In this document: piece by piece, positions 18,549 to 27,325 of the stretch
Position numbering within the stretch: position 1 is the stretch's first letter
Layout of the letters: the number at the start of each line of letters is the position of its first letter
Source: Marinobacter sp. EhC06
Lineage (GTDB): Bacteria > Pseudomonadota > Gammaproteobacteria > Pseudomonadales > Oleiphilaceae
Length of the DNA stretch: 64,000 bases
Direction of reading: 5' to 3'
NCBI RefSeq assembly: GCF_001650915.1
Contig: NZ_LXYO01000012.1
Coordinates: 248,001-312,000, forward strand
Position numbers and translations under genes: made by a program
The notes under the pieces: generated by a model
Seen by the model: only the letters and a program-made list of their open reading frames with translations
Databases searched by the model: none
What the model was told of the DNA's origin: nothing

Positions 18549-18563
18549 TGGCACAGGGTTTGT
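18549..18563 (+). promoter_or_regulatory. Sigma-54 promoter for the activator gene
   Basis: TGGCAC-AGGGT-TTGT, with a perfect -24 box and a -12 box deviating only at the last base (T for C), 33 bases upstream of the activator start at 18597. It implies the regulator is itself sigma-54 dependent. Confidence 0.6.
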
Positions 18564-18596
18564 TTCTTCCTTCGGGGACTGACTCAGGAAATCGCC

Positions 18597-20513
18597 ATGA
18601 ACAGCGAAGCCATCATTCACCCTGAAATCACCGGCAACTGGATTGACCACCTGCCAGAAGCGGCCCTGCTGGTAGACGCAGGCCGGGATCTGATTCTTTC
18701 GGCCAACAGTGCCATGGGCCGGATGATCGGCACCGACCGGCAATCCCTCGTCGGAACACCCTGCACCCATCTGTTCACGGACCAGCGGCCGCAACTGATT
18801 GCTTTCACCGAGGAAACTCTGTTTCGCAGCCATGGCTGGAGCCGGGATTTCTTCCTGCAGCACCGGGACGGTCATACCGTGGAACTGGAAATCTCCTCTT
18901 CCCGGGTCGGCGAAGCGGAATCCCAGAATGTGCTGTTGTTGCTCCGCGACCGGCGCCAGCTTCGCACCCTTCGGGAACGCCACGATGCCAACCACTACCA
19001 TCGTGGCGGCCTGCTTGAATGGCGGCGGGTGGAAGAGCTGTTCAAGGACATGGAGCGGGAAAACCAGCTGATCCTGCATGCTGTCGGGGAAGGCATCTAC
19101 GGGGTGGATGCCGAGGGGCGCGGCACCTTCGCAAACCCCGCCGCCGAGCGCATGCTGGGATGGCGAATTGACGAGCTTATGGGTCGGGTTCTGCACCGCG
19201 TGGTGCACCACTCCCATGCCGATGGCAGCCTGTACCCCCTGAAGGACTGCCCGATATACGCCGCCTTCCGCGATGCCAGCGTAAAGCGCGTGGGCGAAGA
19301 TTGGTTCTGGCGCAAGGACGGCAGCGGCTTCCCTGTGGAATACACCAGCACACCGATCCTGGACAACGGGCATCCGGTGGGTGCGGTGGTAGTGTTCCGG
19401 GATATCTCCGCCCGCCAGGAAGCCCAGAAAGAGCTGCAGAAAGCGCTGGAGGAAGTGGAGACCCTCAAACACCGGTTGGAGATGGAAAACGCCTATCTGC
19501 AGGAAGAACTCAGCGCCGAGTACCACTTCCACGAAATTTTCGGCCAGAGCGAGGCCATCAAAGCCATCGTGCGCCGGATCGGTATGGTGGCGCCCACGGA
19601 TGCCAACGTGCTGATCACCGGTGAATCCGGCACAGGCAAGGAGCTGATTGCCCGTGCCATCCACCAGTCCAGCAGCCGACGGGACCGGCCCCTGATTCGG
19701 GTGAACTGTGCGGCCATCCCCAAGGATCTGTTCGAGAGCGAGTTCTTCGGCCACATCAAGGGTGCCTTCACCGGCGCCGTCAGCGACCGCGTGGGCCGGT
19801 TTGAACTGGCCGACGGCGGCACCCTGTTCCTGGACGAAGTGGGCGAAATCCCACTAGAACTTCAGGGCAAACTACTCCGGGTGCTGCAGGACCAACAATT
19901 CGAGCGTGTGGGCGAGAACAACACCAGGGCGGTGGATGTTCGGGTAATCGCGGCCACCAACCGCGACCTGAAAGCGGAAGTTCAGGAAAAAACCTTCCGG
20001 GAGGACCTCTACTTCCGCCTGAACGTCTTCCCCATCGAATCCGTGCCCTTGCGCCGGCGGTTGGAAGACATCCCCATACTCGCCCAGGAATTTCTGAACC
20101 GGGCCTGCCAGAAGTTCAACCGGCCCCTGCTGGCCCTGAAAGAACGCGACGTCGAAACCCTGAAAGCCTATCACTGGCCCGGCAACGTGCGGGAGCTGGA
20201 GAACGTGATCGAGCGACAGGTAATCACGTCAGACGGCCGGCTGGATCTGGACCTGCCGGGGCCGGAATCCGCAGCCCGGACCAACACGGCAGAAGCTCCG
20301 CCTGCGAGACACTACAGCGGCGAATTGATGACGGAGCAGGAGTTGCGGGAACTGGAGAAACAGAACCTGGCCCGGGCCCTCACCATGAGCAGTGGCCGGG
20401 TCTTCGGCGATGACGGCGCGGCGGCCATGCTGGGCATCAAACCGACCACCCTGACCTCCCGCCTGAAGAAGCTGAAGATCGACGCCAGGGAGTTCCAGGT
20501 CAGGCCGGAGTAA
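18597..20513 (+). CDS. PAS-containing sigma-54-dependent activator
   Basis: A 638-residue enhancer-binding protein. PAS domains lie at about 15-110 and 155-270, followed by a coiled coil ([20 protein letters not shown]), the AAA+ domain and a Fis-type DNA-binding domain at the end ([21 protein letters not shown]). The AAA+ domain has Walker A GESGTGKE, the sigma-54 contact loop [15 protein letters not shown] and Walker [13 protein letters not shown]. No receiver domain is present, so it senses a ligand or redox state rather than a kinase signal. Divergent from the cyanate operon, which it probably activates. Most known cyn operons instead use the LysR-type CynR. Confidence 0.9.
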   Translation: MNSEAIIHPEITGNWIDHLPEAALLVDAGRDLILSANSAMGRMIGTDRQSLVGTPCTHLFTDQRPQLIAFTEETLFRSHGWSRDFFLQHRDGHTVELEISSSRVGEAESQNVLLLLRDRRQLRTLRERHDANHYHRGGLLEWRRVEELFKDMERENQLILHAVGEGIYGVDAEGRGTFANPAAERMLGWRIDELMGRVLHRVVHHSHADGSLYPLKDCPIYAAFRDASVKRVGEDWFWRKDGSGFPVEYTSTPILDNGHPVGAVVVFRDISARQEAQKELQKALEEVETLKHRLEMENAYLQEELSAEYHFHEIFGQSEAIKAIVRRIGMVAPTDANVLITGESGTGKELIARAIHQSSSRRDRPLIRVNCAAIPKDLFESEFFGHIKGAFTGAVSDRVGRFELADGGTLFLDEVGEIPLELQGKLLRVLQDQQFERVGENNTRAVDVRVIAATNRDLKAEVQEKTFREDLYFRLNVFPIESVPLRRRLEDIPILAQEFLNRACQKFNRPLLALKERDVETLKAYHWPGNVRELENVIERQVITSDGRLDLDLPGPESAARTNTAEAPPARHYSGELMTEQELRELEKQNLARALTMSSGRVFGDDGAAAMLGIKPTTLTSRLKKLKIDAREFQVRPE

Positions 20514-21837
20514 TGCCCACCTGGTTCAGGGCATAGGTCACCACAATCCAGATCAGCATCACCAACGGCAGGTAGCGACCAACCAGGTACATACGCCACT
20601 CCCACCAGCGGCTCTGGGTGCCCAGCACCGTCCGTATCTTCTCGGGCGGAATAAACCAGCAGAACATGGCGGCCCCCAACACCCCGGAGAAGATGATCAC
20701 ATTACCGCCGGCCACCCGGTCGATCACATCCAGCACCGGCTCCCCGGCAATGTTCCACTCCAGCGGCGTGAAACTCAGTGCCGATGCCGTGCCCAGCACC
20801 AGCATCACCAGGGTAACAAGACTGACGGCCTTGCCATTGCTCAGCCGGAACTCCTCCGCTACCGCCGCAATCATCACCTTCAGTCCAGCCAGGCTGGAAC
20901 TGAACGCCGCCATGAAAAACAGGCTGAAAAACAGCGTACCCACCCAATAGCCGCCAGCCATATCCTCAAACACCCGCGGCATGGTTACAAACGCCAGCTG
21001 ACTGCCCTCCGTCGGCTCCATACCCAGGCTGAACACAAACGGAAAGATCATCCAGCCCGCCAGCAGCGCCACACTGGTCTCGGTACCTGCAACAATCAAA
21101 CAGGCCCGGGGCACGTGGGTCTGCCGGGGAATAAAGCTGCCGTAGGTCACCAGGTAGCCCTGGCCAATCGCCAGAGAATAGAACGCCTGGCCGAAGGCAA
21201 ACGCCCAAAGCTTGCCGTCCGTGAGGCGACTCCAGTCCACCTGGAAAAAGAAATCCTTGGTCTGCTCCCAGCCGGATGTGCGACTGGCCAGAATCACCAG
21301 CCCGATCATCACAACGATCAACACCGGCATCAGAATCTTCGACATCAGCTCGATGGCCGTCACATCCTTGGCGAGAATGATCGCCCCCAGCACAGTCACG
21401 GCGAAGAAATACCAGAGCGAGTCATACCCGGCGGTAAAATCCCCGAATACCCGGAGGTTGTCTGTTGCGGCATCCACCGCATAACCCAGGGTCCAGCCGG
21501 TAATCACCAGGTAATAGCTGGTAATGGCCATGGTGATGAGCACCACAAACCACCCGTAAACCACCCCGAAGCGGTTCACCTGCCGGTAGGTCTGAACCGT
21601 ACTGCCCTTGGAAAGACGCCCGGCCGACACTTCCAGAATCATGATGGGCAAAACCACCACAATCAGCGCCAGCAGATAAGCCACCACAAAAGCGCCACCA
21701 CCGTTCTCCCCCACCATGTACGGAAACCGCCACAGGTTCCCGAGCCCCACAGCCGCTGCGGCCATCGAAGCAACAAATGCAGGCTCGGAACTCCACTGCT
21801 TGCGGGATTCCTCAATAAACTCGTGGCGCTTTCGCAC
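20500..21837 (-). CDS. Sodium-dependent transporter (NSS/SNF family)
   Basis: A 445-residue neurotransmitter:sodium symporter-type membrane protein with about eleven hydrophobic segments. The N-terminal sodium/substrate motif AAAAVGLGNLWRFPYM and the following NGGGAFVVAY are typical. Bacterial relatives import amino acids with sodium. The frame opens further at an ATG at 21888, but a GTG at 21837 with GGAG 11 bases upstream gives the usual short N-terminus (RKQWSS near residue 10). The 3' end overlaps the activator gene by 14 bases, convergently. Substrate unknown. Confidence 0.85.
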   Translation of the reverse strand: MRKRHEFIEESRKQWSSEPAFVASMAAAAVGLGNLWRFPYMVGENGGGAFVVAYLLALIVVVLPIMILEVSAGRLSKGSTVQTYRQVNRFGVVYGWFVVLITMAITSYYLVITGWTLGYAVDAATDNLRVFGDFTAGYDSLWYFFAVTVLGAIILAKDVTAIELMSKILMPVLIVVMIGLVILASRTSGWEQTKDFFFQVDWSRLTDGKLWAFAFGQAFYSLAIGQGYLVTYGSFIPRQTHVPRACLIVAGTETSVALLAGWMIFPFVFSLGMEPTEGSQLAFVTMPRVFEDMAGGYWVGTLFFSLFFMAAFSSSLAGLKVMIAAVAEEFRLSNGKAVSLVTLVMLVLGTASALSFTPLEWNIAGEPVLDVIDRVAGGNVIIFSGVLGAAMFCWFIPPEKIRTVLGTQSRWWEWRMYLVGRYLPLVMLIWIVVTYALNQVGITPA

Positions 21838-21968
21838 GGGGGTTCTTTCTCCAATGCCGGGGAATTTCAATGCATTGAAGGCTAGCAAATCATCGAGTTG
21901 GTCGCATGACTGATATCAAGTCAGGCTTTCTGGGATGGTGACACTTCTGACTTGGGGGATGGCCGGCA

Positions 21969-22045
21969 GTGGGGGTACCTTTTCTTCTGGGAAAAACAAC
22001 TCGCTTCGCTCAGACATTTTTTCCCGCCAGAAAAGGTACCCCCAC
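21969..22045. repeat. Palindromic intergenic repeat, type A, copy 2
   Basis: 17-bp perfect arms (21969-21985, beginning GTGGGGGTACC; 22029-22045) around the same CAACTCGCTTCGCTCAGACA core as the copy at 14182-14266. The arm bases changed in compensating pairs between copies (TATC/GATA here TACC/GGTA), which supports selection for the fold. Confidence 0.8.
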
Positions 22046-22129
22046 CACCGTCCTTCGGACTAAGGGATTGGGTTCTCTGAAGAGAGAAAAGCGAATTTGT
22101 ATTTCGCGATACCTCATGGGTATCTCGGC

Positions 22130-22216
22130 GCGGGGTGGCCGGTGGATTTTTCGCCGGAAAAAGGTGTCTGAGCGAAGCGAGTTCTTTTTCCAAGAAAAAT
22201 TCACCGGCCACCCCGC
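22130..22216. repeat. Palindromic intergenic repeat, type B, copy 2
   Basis: 17-bp arms (22130-22146, beginning GCGGGGTGGCC; 22200-22216) with one mismatch. The core TGTCTGAGCGAAGCGAGTTC is inverted relative to type A. The A-B order and orientation match the pair at 14182-14536, here with 84 instead of 181 bases between them. The stretch 21838-22254 holds these repeats and no gene I can see. Confidence 0.8.
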
Positions 22217-22254
22217 AGCCCGCCCCCAAACAGGCAGGCTACGTAGAGAAGCTA

Positions 22255-23436
22255 TCAGATCAATTCAATAGCAACCGCAGTCCCCTCGCCACCACCAATA
22301 CACAGCGAAGCCACACCACGCTTCAGGCCACGCTGCTTCAGGGCATTGATCAGGGTAACGATGATCCGCGAACCGGAAGAGCCGATCGGATGCCCCAGGG
22401 CACAGGCACCACCGTGGACGTTGACCTTCTCCGCCGGAAGCTTGAGCTCATTGATGGCCGCCAGAGTAACCACCGCGAAGGCTTCGTTGATCTCGAAGAG
22501 ATCCACGTCGTCCACGCTCCAGCCGGCTTTCTTCAGCACCTTCTCGATGGCACCGATGGGGGCCAGGGTGAACTCCGCCGGCAGGCGTGCGTGGGTGGCG
22601 TGGGCCACGATGCGGGCCTGGGGTGTCAGGCCACGGGCGTCGGCTTCGGCGGCGGAGGCCAGCACCAGGGCAGAGGCGCCGTCGCTGATGGAGCTGGAGT
22701 TGGCCGCAGTCACAGAACCGTCTTTGGCGAAAGCCGGCTTCAGGTGCGGGATTTTCTCCGGTTTTGCGTTGCCCGGCTGCTCGTCGGTGTCGACTTCAGT
22801 GTCGCCGCCACGGCCGGAAACAGTAACCGGAACAATCTCGTCACGGAACCAGCCGTTTTCGATGGCGGCCAGGGATTTCTGCAGGGACCCGATGGCGAAT
22901 TCGTCCATGGCCTGGCGGCTGATGTCGTATTTGTCAGCGGTACGCTGGGCGAAGACGCCCATCAGGCCGCCTTCGTAGGCGTCTTCCAGACCGTCCAGGA
23001 ACATGCTGTCCATTACCTGTCCGTGACCCATGCGCATGCCGGCGCGGGCCTTGGGCAGCAGGTACGGCGCCTGGCTCATGTTTTCCATGCCGCCGGCGAT
23101 CATGATGTTGTTGGTGCCTGCCTTGATCTGGTCGTGGGCCATGATCACGGCCTGCATGCCGGAGCCGCACATCTTGTTGATGGTGGTGCAGCCGGAGCTG
23201 TCGGGAATGCCGGAAGCACGGGAGGCCTGGCGCGCCGGGGCCTGGCCCAGGCCCGCCGGCAGTACGCAGCCCATGATTACTTCCTGCACATCCGCCGGCT
23301 GAAGGCCGGAGCGTTTAATAGCGGCCTTGATGGAGATGGCGCCCAGGTCTGGAGAGCGCACGGAGCTGAGAGAGCCCATCATGCCGCCCATGGGGGTTCT
23401 TGCTGAGCCTGCTAGTACTACGTCGTTGTTGCTCAT
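22255..23436 (-). CDS. Acetyl-CoA acetyltransferase (thiolase)
   Basis: A 393-residue thiolase. The acylated Cys lies in INKMCGSGMQAV (about residue 90). The other active-site elements are FEINEAFAV, GGACALGHPIGSSG with its His, and the second Cys in SLCIGGGEG. It catalyses the last thiolytic step of acyl-CoA breakdown or the reverse condensation. The start is ATG with GAGG 6 bases upstream; a slightly longer frame exists. Third gene of the minus operon SDR-dehydrogenase-thiolase divergent from liuR, so a role in branched-chain (perhaps isoleucine-derived) acyl-CoA breakdown is likely. Confidence 0.9.
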   Translation of the reverse strand: MSNNDVVLAGSARTPMGGMMGSLSSVRSPDLGAISIKAAIKRSGLQPADVQEVIMGCVLPAGLGQAPARQASRASGIPDSSGCTTINKMCGSGMQAVIMAHDQIKAGTNNIMIAGGMENMSQAPYLLPKARAGMRMGHGQVMDSMFLDGLEDAYEGGLMGVFAQRTADKYDISRQAMDEFAIGSLQKSLAAIENGWFRDEIVPVTVSGRGGDTEVDTDEQPGNAKPEKIPHLKPAFAKDGSVTAANSSSISDGASALVLASAAEADARGLTPQARIVAHATHARLPAEFTLAPIGAIEKVLKKAGWSVDDVDLFEINEAFAVVTLAAINELKLPAEKVNVHGGACALGHPIGSSGSRIIVTLINALKQRGLKRGVASLCIGGGEGTAVAIELI

Positions 23437-23452
23437 GGTTTTCCTCACTTAA

Positions 23453-24604
23453 TCAGGCTTTGCCCAGCACAGAGCGGGCAATAATTTCTTTCATGACTTC
23501 CGAGGTGCCGCCGTAAATGCGCTGCACCCGCGCGTCGATAAAGGCCCGGGATATCGGGTACTCGGTGGTGTATCCATAACCGCCAAACAGCTGCAGGCAG
23601 CCATCGGCCACCCGGCACTGCATTTCAGTGGCGCTGTACTTGGCCATGGAGGCGGTCGGTGCATCCAGTTCACCCAGGTCGTACTGGTCAATGCACTGGT
23701 CCACGAATGCCTTGTTCACCCGGTAGTCGGTTTCCATGCGCGCGATTTCAAAACGGGTGTTCTGCAGTTGGGCCAGCTTCTGGCCAAACAGTTCCCGTTC
23801 CTGGGCGTAGGCGATGGTCAGGTCCAGGGAGCCGCGGGCGGCAGCTACGCCGAGGGCGCCGATTACCAGGCGTTCCCGGGGCAGTTCCTTCATCAGGTAA
23901 ACAAAACCCTGCCCCTCTTCACCGAGGAGTGCGGAAGCCGGGATGCGCATGTCGGAGAAGAACAGCTCGGAGGTATCCCCGGAATGCTGGCCGATCTTGT
24001 CCAGGTTGCGGCCTTTGCTGTAGCCGGGCAACGAGGTGTCCACCAGGAAAAGGCTGATGCCGCGGGCGCCGGCTTTCGGGTCGGTTTTGGCGGCGACGAT
24101 GACCATGTCGGCGTGCTGACCGTTGGTGATGAAGGTTTTGGAACCGTTCAGGATGTACTCATCGCCATCTTTCACCGCGCTGGTGCGAATCGCCTGCAGG
24201 TCACTACCGGCGCCGGGCTCGGTCATGGCGATGGCGCCAACGGCTTCGCCGGAAACCAGCTTGGGCAGCCACTGCTGCCGTTGCTCTTCATTACCCATGT
24301 GGCTCAGGTAGGGAGCCACGATGTCCGAGTGCACCATCACGTTGGTGGACAGCGCGCCGAATCCCATACGGGCGAGTTCTTCACCCACCACCACGGAGAA
24401 CTGGAAGGGGGCACCAATGCCGCCCCACTCTTCGGGCACATCCACACACAGCATCCCTGCGTCGCCCAGGGTGTTCCAGAGCTCGCGGGGCACCAGCCCG
24501 GACTTCTCCCAGGCTTCGTAGTGAGGCGTCACTTCTTTCTCGAGGACCTTGATAACGGAATCCCGGAACATCCCCAGTTCTTCTTTATCAACAGACACGG
24601 TCAT
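23453..24604 (-). CDS. Acyl-CoA dehydrogenase
   Basis: A 383-residue FAD-dependent acyl-CoA dehydrogenase. The signatures AMTEPGAGSDLQAIR and QLFGGYGYTTEYPISR, and the C-terminal GGTSEVMKEIIARSVL, are clear. It introduces the alpha-beta double bond and passes electrons to electron-transfer flavoprotein. The ATG at 24604 has GGAG 7 bases upstream and is preferred over the ATG at 24619. It lies 16 bases before the thiolase gene. The exact chain length or branch specificity cannot be read. Confidence 0.9.
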   Translation of the reverse strand: MTVSVDKEELGMFRDSVIKVLEKEVTPHYEAWEKSGLVPRELWNTLGDAGMLCVDVPEEWGGIGAPFQFSVVVGEELARMGFGALSTNVMVHSDIVAPYLSHMGNEEQRQQWLPKLVSGEAVGAIAMTEPGAGSDLQAIRTSAVKDGDEYILNGSKTFITNGQHADMVIVAAKTDPKAGARGISLFLVDTSLPGYSKGRNLDKIGQHSGDTSELFFSDMRIPASALLGEEGQGFVYLMKELPRERLVIGALGVAAARGSLDLTIAYAQERELFGQKLAQLQNTRFEIARMETDYRVNKAFVDQCIDQYDLGELDAPTASMAKYSATEMQCRVADGCLQLFGGYGYTTEYPISRAFIDARVQRIYGGTSEVMKEIIARSVLGKA

Positions 24605-24628
24605 GTATGTCTCCTGCAACTGAATGCT

Positions 24629-25390
24629 TTACTTGGGCGCCATGCGAAGCGCGCAGTCCAGACGAATCACTTCGCCGTTGAGAATCGGGTTGCGCACCAT
24701 CTGATCCACCATCATGCCGAATTCCTCCGGCTTGCCGAGGCGCTTCGGGAACGGCAGCGTGGCTGCCAGGCTTTCCTGAACTTCCTCGGGCATACCCGCC
24801 ATCATGGGCGTCATGAACAGGCCCGGTGCAATCGTATTTACACGGATGCCTTCGCGAGCCAGCTCACGGGCCGACTGAAGGGTTAGCGATACCACACCGC
24901 CCTTGGAGGCGCTGTAGGCCGCCTGGCCAATCTGGCCCTCGTAGGCGGCCACCGAAGCGGTATTGATGATCACACCCCGTTCACCGTCAGCGTTGGGTTC
25001 GCGCTGGGCCATGTCCGCTGCCGCCAGGCGCAGGATGTTAAAGGTACCAATCAGGTTGACCTGGATAACCTTGCTGAAGTTCTCCAGGGGCATCACGCCC
25101 TCGCGGCCCAGAATCTTCGAGGCTGTGGCAATACCGGCACAGTTCACGGCAATACCACAGGGGCCATGGGCTTCCCGGGCGGCATTAATGGCCGCTTCGG
25201 CGCTGTCCGGGGAACTGACATCGCATTTCAGGAAAATGCCGCCGATATCCGCGGCCACCTTTTCACCCTGTTCCTGCTGAAGGTCAAGAACCGCGACCTT
25301 GCAGCCGGCGGCGGCCAGTGCGCGAGCCGCACCCTCGCCCAGTCCGGAAGCACCGCCTGTTACAATGGCTGCCACATTTTTGAATTCCAT
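24629..25390 (-). CDS. Short-chain dehydrogenase, 3-hydroxyacyl-CoA dehydrogenase type
   Basis: A 253-residue Rossmann-fold SDR: the nucleotide site is TGGASGLGEGAARAL, then NCAGIA, and the catalytic Ser-Tyr-Lys is in TASVAAYEGQIG and AYSASKGG. The insert between NCAGIA and the catalytic region and the C-terminal FPKRLGKPEEFG resemble type II 3-hydroxyacyl-CoA dehydrogenases (HSD17B10-like, IvdG), which act on 2-methyl-3-hydroxybutyryl-CoA in isoleucine breakdown. First gene of the minus operon, with its promoter in the shared region opposite liuR. Confidence 0.88.
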   Translation of the reverse strand: MEFKNVAAIVTGGASGLGEGAARALAAAGCKVAVLDLQQEQGEKVAADIGGIFLKCDVSSPDSAEAAINAAREAHGPCGIAVNCAGIATASKILGREGVMPLENFSKVIQVNLIGTFNILRLAAADMAQREPNADGERGVIINTASVAAYEGQIGQAAYSASKGGVVSLTLQSARELAREGIRVNTIAPGLFMTPMMAGMPEEVQESLAATLPFPKRLGKPEEFGMMVDQMVRNPILNGEVIRLDCALRMAPK

Positions 25391-25444
25391 CGTTCACTCC
25401 CCTTTTCAGGATTCTGTTTGTTAAAAATCGGACCCTAAAACTAC

Positions 25445-25461
25445 TTTACGTTTACGTAAAC
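25445..25461. promoter_or_regulatory. LiuR operator candidate
   Basis: TTTACGTTTACGTAAAC contains the perfect 12-bp palindrome GTTTACGTAAAC (25450-25461). It lies between the divergent SDR gene and liuR, where a MerR-type regulator would control both directions. LiuR sites in gammaproteobacteria are of this TTTACGTAAA type. Confidence 0.7.
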
Positions 25462-25494
25462 TTTATCTAACCTAAGTCTAAAAAGGAAATCCCA

Positions 25495-25938
25495 ATGGAC
25501 ATTAAAAAGACATACAGCATCAGTGAGCTCGCAAAAGAGTTCGACGTGACAACCCGGAGCATTCGTTTCTACGAAGACCAGGAGCTGCTCAGGCCCACAC
25601 GGCGCGGGCAGACACGGATCTTCAGTTCAAAGGATCGAGTGCGTCTGAAGCTTATTCTCCGCGGCAAGCGAATGGGATTCTCCCTGGCGGAAACCAAAGA
25701 ACTGTTCGACCTGTGGGACGAAACCCTCAGTGGCAATGAAAAACAGCTGTTGAAGATGCTGACCATCCTGGAGAACAAACGGGCTCAGCTGGAACAGCAG
25801 AAAAACGACATTGCCCAGGCCGAGATGGAAATGGATACAGCCGAAGCCCGGTGCCGAGAAGCCCTGGCCGAGCTGCAGAAGAAAAAGAAACAGCAGGCCC
25901 CGGTAAAAGAAGAAGCCAGGCAGACCGCTGAAAACTAA
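25495..25938 (+). CDS. liuR: MerR-family regulator LiuR
   Basis: A 147-residue MerR protein. The N-terminal winged helix (SISELAKEFDVTTRSIRFYED, read in parts) is followed by a dimerising coiled coil (LENKRAQLEQQKNDIAQAE) and a lysine-rich tail. No metal-binding cysteines are seen, fitting sensing of a CoA ester. LiuR represses branched-chain amino acid catabolism genes in related bacteria. Start with AAGGAA 6 bases upstream. It lies 29 bases before liuA, so it is probably the first gene of the liu operon and autoregulated through the palindrome at 25445. Confidence 0.9.
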   Translation: MDIKKTYSISELAKEFDVTTRSIRFYEDQELLRPTRRGQTRIFSSKDRVRLKLILRGKRMGFSLAETKELFDLWDETLSGNEKQLLKMLTILENKRAQLEQQKNDIAQAEMEMDTAEARCREALAELQKKKKQQAPVKEEARQTAEN

Positions 25939-25967
25939 TGAATGACAGAAATCAAAGGTAGCCAACG

Positions 25968-27137
25968 ATGAAATCACAGTACTCAGAGCTCAACTTCGGC
26001 CTCGGCGAAACCCTCGATATGCTCCGCGAGCAGATCAACGGCTTTGCTGCTTCCGAAATCGCACCGCGCGCCGAGGAAATTGACCGCAACAACGAGTTCC
26101 CCATGGATCTGTGGCGGAAAATGGGCGACATGGGCCTGCTGGGTATCACCGTGAGCGAAGAATACGGCGGCTCCGATATGGGCTACCTGGCGCACGTCAT
26201 CGCCATGGAAGAAATCAGCCGTGCTTCCGCCTCCGTTGGCCTCTCCTACGGTGCCCACTCCAACCTGTGTGTGAACCAGATTCACCGCAACGGCACCGAA
26301 GAGCAGAAACAGAAATACCTACCGAAACTCGTCAGCGGCGAGCACGTTGGCGCCCTGGCCATGTCCGAGCCCAACGCCGGCTCCGACGTCATCTCCATGA
26401 AACTCAGCGCCAAAGACGCCGGTGACCACTACGTCCTCAACGGCAACAAAATGTGGATCACCAACGGCCCGGATGCGAACACCTACGTTATCTACGCCAA
26501 AACCGACACCCAGGCCGGCTCCAAGGGTGTAACCGCCTTCATCGTAGAACGCGACGCCCCAGGCTTTAGCCGCCACCAGAAACTCGACAAACTCGGCATG
26601 CGCGGCTCCAACACCTGTGAGCTGGTGTTCGAAGACTGCAAAGTACCCAAGGAAAACGTCCTGGGTGGTGTTGGCAACGGCGCCAAAGTCCTCATGAGCG
26701 GCCTCGACTACGAGCGCCTGGTTCTCTCCGGCGGCCCGTTGGGCATCATGCAAGCCGCAATGGACGTGGTCGTACCTTACATCCGCGAGCGCAAGCAGTT
26801 CGGCCAGGCCATCGGTGAATTCGAACTGGTCCAGGGCAAAGTCGCCGACATGTACACCTGGATGAACACCGCCAAGTCCTACGTCTACATGGTTGCCATG
26901 TCCGCCGACCGCGGCGCGGAAACCACCCGTAAAGACGCCGCCGGCGCGATCCTCTACTCCGCCGAAATGGCCACAAAAATCGCCCTGGACGCCATCCAGC
27001 TGCTCGGCGGTAACGGTTACATCAACGAATACCCGACAGGCCGCCTGCTGCGGGACGCCAAGCTGTATGAGATCGGTGCCGGAACATCCGAGATTCGTCG
27101 GATGCTGATCGGCCGTGAGCTGTACCTGAACAAGTAA
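25968..27137 (+). CDS. liuA: Isovaleryl-CoA dehydrogenase
   Basis: A 389-residue acyl-CoA dehydrogenase that oxidises isovaleryl-CoA to 3-methylcrotonyl-CoA, the first committed step of leucine breakdown after the keto-acid dehydrogenase. Signatures: [34 protein letters not shown] and the terminal [16 protein letters not shown]. Position directly before the carboxylase genes and after liuR supports this over a general fatty acyl-CoA dehydrogenase. Confidence 0.93.
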   Translation: MKSQYSELNFGLGETLDMLREQINGFAASEIAPRAEEIDRNNEFPMDLWRKMGDMGLLGITVSEEYGGSDMGYLAHVIAMEEISRASASVGLSYGAHSNLCVNQIHRNGTEEQKQKYLPKLVSGEHVGALAMSEPNAGSDVISMKLSAKDAGDHYVLNGNKMWITNGPDANTYVIYAKTDTQAGSKGVTAFIVERDAPGFSRHQKLDKLGMRGSNTCELVFEDCKVPKENVLGGVGNGAKVLMSGLDYERLVLSGGPLGIMQAAMDVVVPYIRERKQFGQAIGEFELVQGKVADMYTWMNTAKSYVYMVAMSADRGAETTRKDAAGAILYSAEMATKIALDAIQLLGGNGYINEYPTGRLLRDAKLYEIGAGTSEIRRMLIGRELYLNK

Positions 27138-27189
27138 ACAGCCGCTGATCACATCGATTTACGGAAGATAACTCCCTCGGTACGCCGAG

Positions 27190-27295
27190 GGCGTGGCGGG
27201 TGTTCCTCCCGGGAATGTCTGCGGCCATGGATGGCCGCAGTCAAGCGCACATGGATGTGCTCGTAGCGTTTCCCGGGAGGAACACCCGTCACGCC
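27190..27295. repeat. Three-stem palindromic repeat, type C, copy 1
   Basis: 26-base outer arms (27190-27215 and 27270-27295) with one wobble enclose two hairpins, CTGCGGCCAT-gg-ATGGCCGCAG (27219-27240) and GCACAT-gg-ATGTGC (27247-27260), giving a cloverleaf-like fold. It sits between liuA and liuB. Copy 2 is at 32681-32786. The conserved middle reads TGTCTGC..CATGGATG..GCAGTCAAGC. An RNA-processing or stability role in the operon is possible. Confidence 0.8.
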
Positions 27296-27325
27296 CGGAT
27301 GCCCCCGAATAAGAAGGCAGGGAAA

